A stretch of 64,000 bases of DNA from NCBI RefSeq assembly GCF_003610375.1, contig NZ_RAPZ01000010.1, positions 160,161-224,160 on the forward strand, given 5' to 3'. Below, one piece after another: positions 63,929-64,000 of this stretch (within the stretch, counting starts at the first letter, position 1; the number at the start of each line of letters is the position of its first letter). The stretch comes from Sphingomonas sp. PP-CC-1A-547. Its GTDB lineage: Bacteria > Pseudomonadota > Alphaproteobacteria > Sphingomonadales > Sphingomonadaceae. The position numbers and the translations under genes are program-made. Under the pieces are notes generated by a model that had not been told where the DNA came from, searched no databases, and saw only the letters and a program-made list of their open reading frames with translations.

Positions 63929-64000
63929 GGGGCTTTCGACGTTGCGGGCATCGCGAACGTCTTCGACAACCCGTGGTACAGCTTCTCGCGGCAAACCCAT
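63925..64000 (-). CDS. C-terminal end of an unidentified minus-strand gene (partial)
   Basis: The last 24 codons before a TAA at 63925-63927 read ...CREKLYHGLSKTFAMPATSKAP on the minus strand, which looks coding and convergent with the L,D-transpeptidase gene. Everything upstream lies outside the window, so the identity cannot be judged. Confidence 0.4.
   Translation of the reverse strand, partial: WVCREKLYHGLSKTFAMPATSKAP

Overview
The window is a high-GC chromosomal segment that looks like Sphingomonas or a close sphingomonad. The signs are a UrcA-family protein, an OAR-like TonB-dependent receptor ending in Phe, the short GC-rich inverted repeats typical of these genomes, GTG starts, and an SOS operator of the alphaproteobacterial form GTTC-N7-GTTC. 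No identification beyond this is possible from the sequence alone.

Layout. 1-630: the N-terminal two thirds of an L-fuconolactonase running off the left edge. 732-9014: an orphan OmpR-type response regulator and six genes for glycan or sugar-conjugate assembly (a sulfotransferase-like protein, a MurG-like GT, a GT2, a two-domain sucrose-phosphate synthase/phosphatase-like enzyme, a GT4 and a zinc-ribbon/GT2-like protein). 9126-14369: a Pit phosphate transporter with a Pho box in front, a UrcA protein, a GFA protein and a UvrD/PcrA helicase. 14391-21996: a non-phosphorylative L-fucose catabolic cluster (mutarotase, two SDRs, FAH-family hydrolase, L-fuconate dehydratase, FucP permease, L-lactate dehydrogenase, IclR regulator). 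22175-25420: a GAF-GGDEF diguanylate cyclase with a small coupled partner, tRNA-Gly(CCC), a MarR regulator, a branched-chain aminotransferase and tRNA-Gln(TTG).

25404-50875 is a 25.5 kb genomic island integrated at the 3' end of tRNA-Gln; a 17-bp copy of the tRNA end lies at its far boundary. It has a DUF6538-type tyrosine recombinase at the left and a second recombinase with an excisionase-like gene at the right. Cargo: a DUF3644 gene, a LexA-boxed umuDC cassette, a small Cys-Cys-repeat secreted peptide, a czc-type efflux operon (CDF, small His-rich protein, CzcC, CzcB, CzcA, CDF) with a divergent MerR regulator and its dyad, an arsR-arsC-arsB-ynfA-arsH operon with twin operators, and a compact operon of five genes whose function I cannot assign. 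A divergent pair of related HTH-like proteins follows, then the right-end integration genes.

51138-58359 is again chromosome-like: two related TPR/aspartyl-asparaginyl beta-hydroxylase proteins facing each other, a small secreted protein, a sulfotransferase-like protein and a large TonB-dependent receptor ending in a clear intrinsic terminator. 58579-64000 holds a secreted protein, an S9 peptidase, an MBL-fold hydrolase, a YcbB-type L,D-transpeptidase and the 3' end of one further possible gene.

Functionally, the fucose cluster would import L-fucose and convert it to pyruvate and L-lactate, with LldD recovering the lactate; the missing lactonase step is supplied by the gene at the left edge. 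The island adds metal and arsenic resistance plus SOS mutagenesis. The most promising unexplained material is the coupled five-gene operon with the adjacent HTH pair, the receptor-linked hydroxylase/sulfotransferase group, and the sugar-conjugate cluster around the sucrose-phosphate-synthase-like gene.
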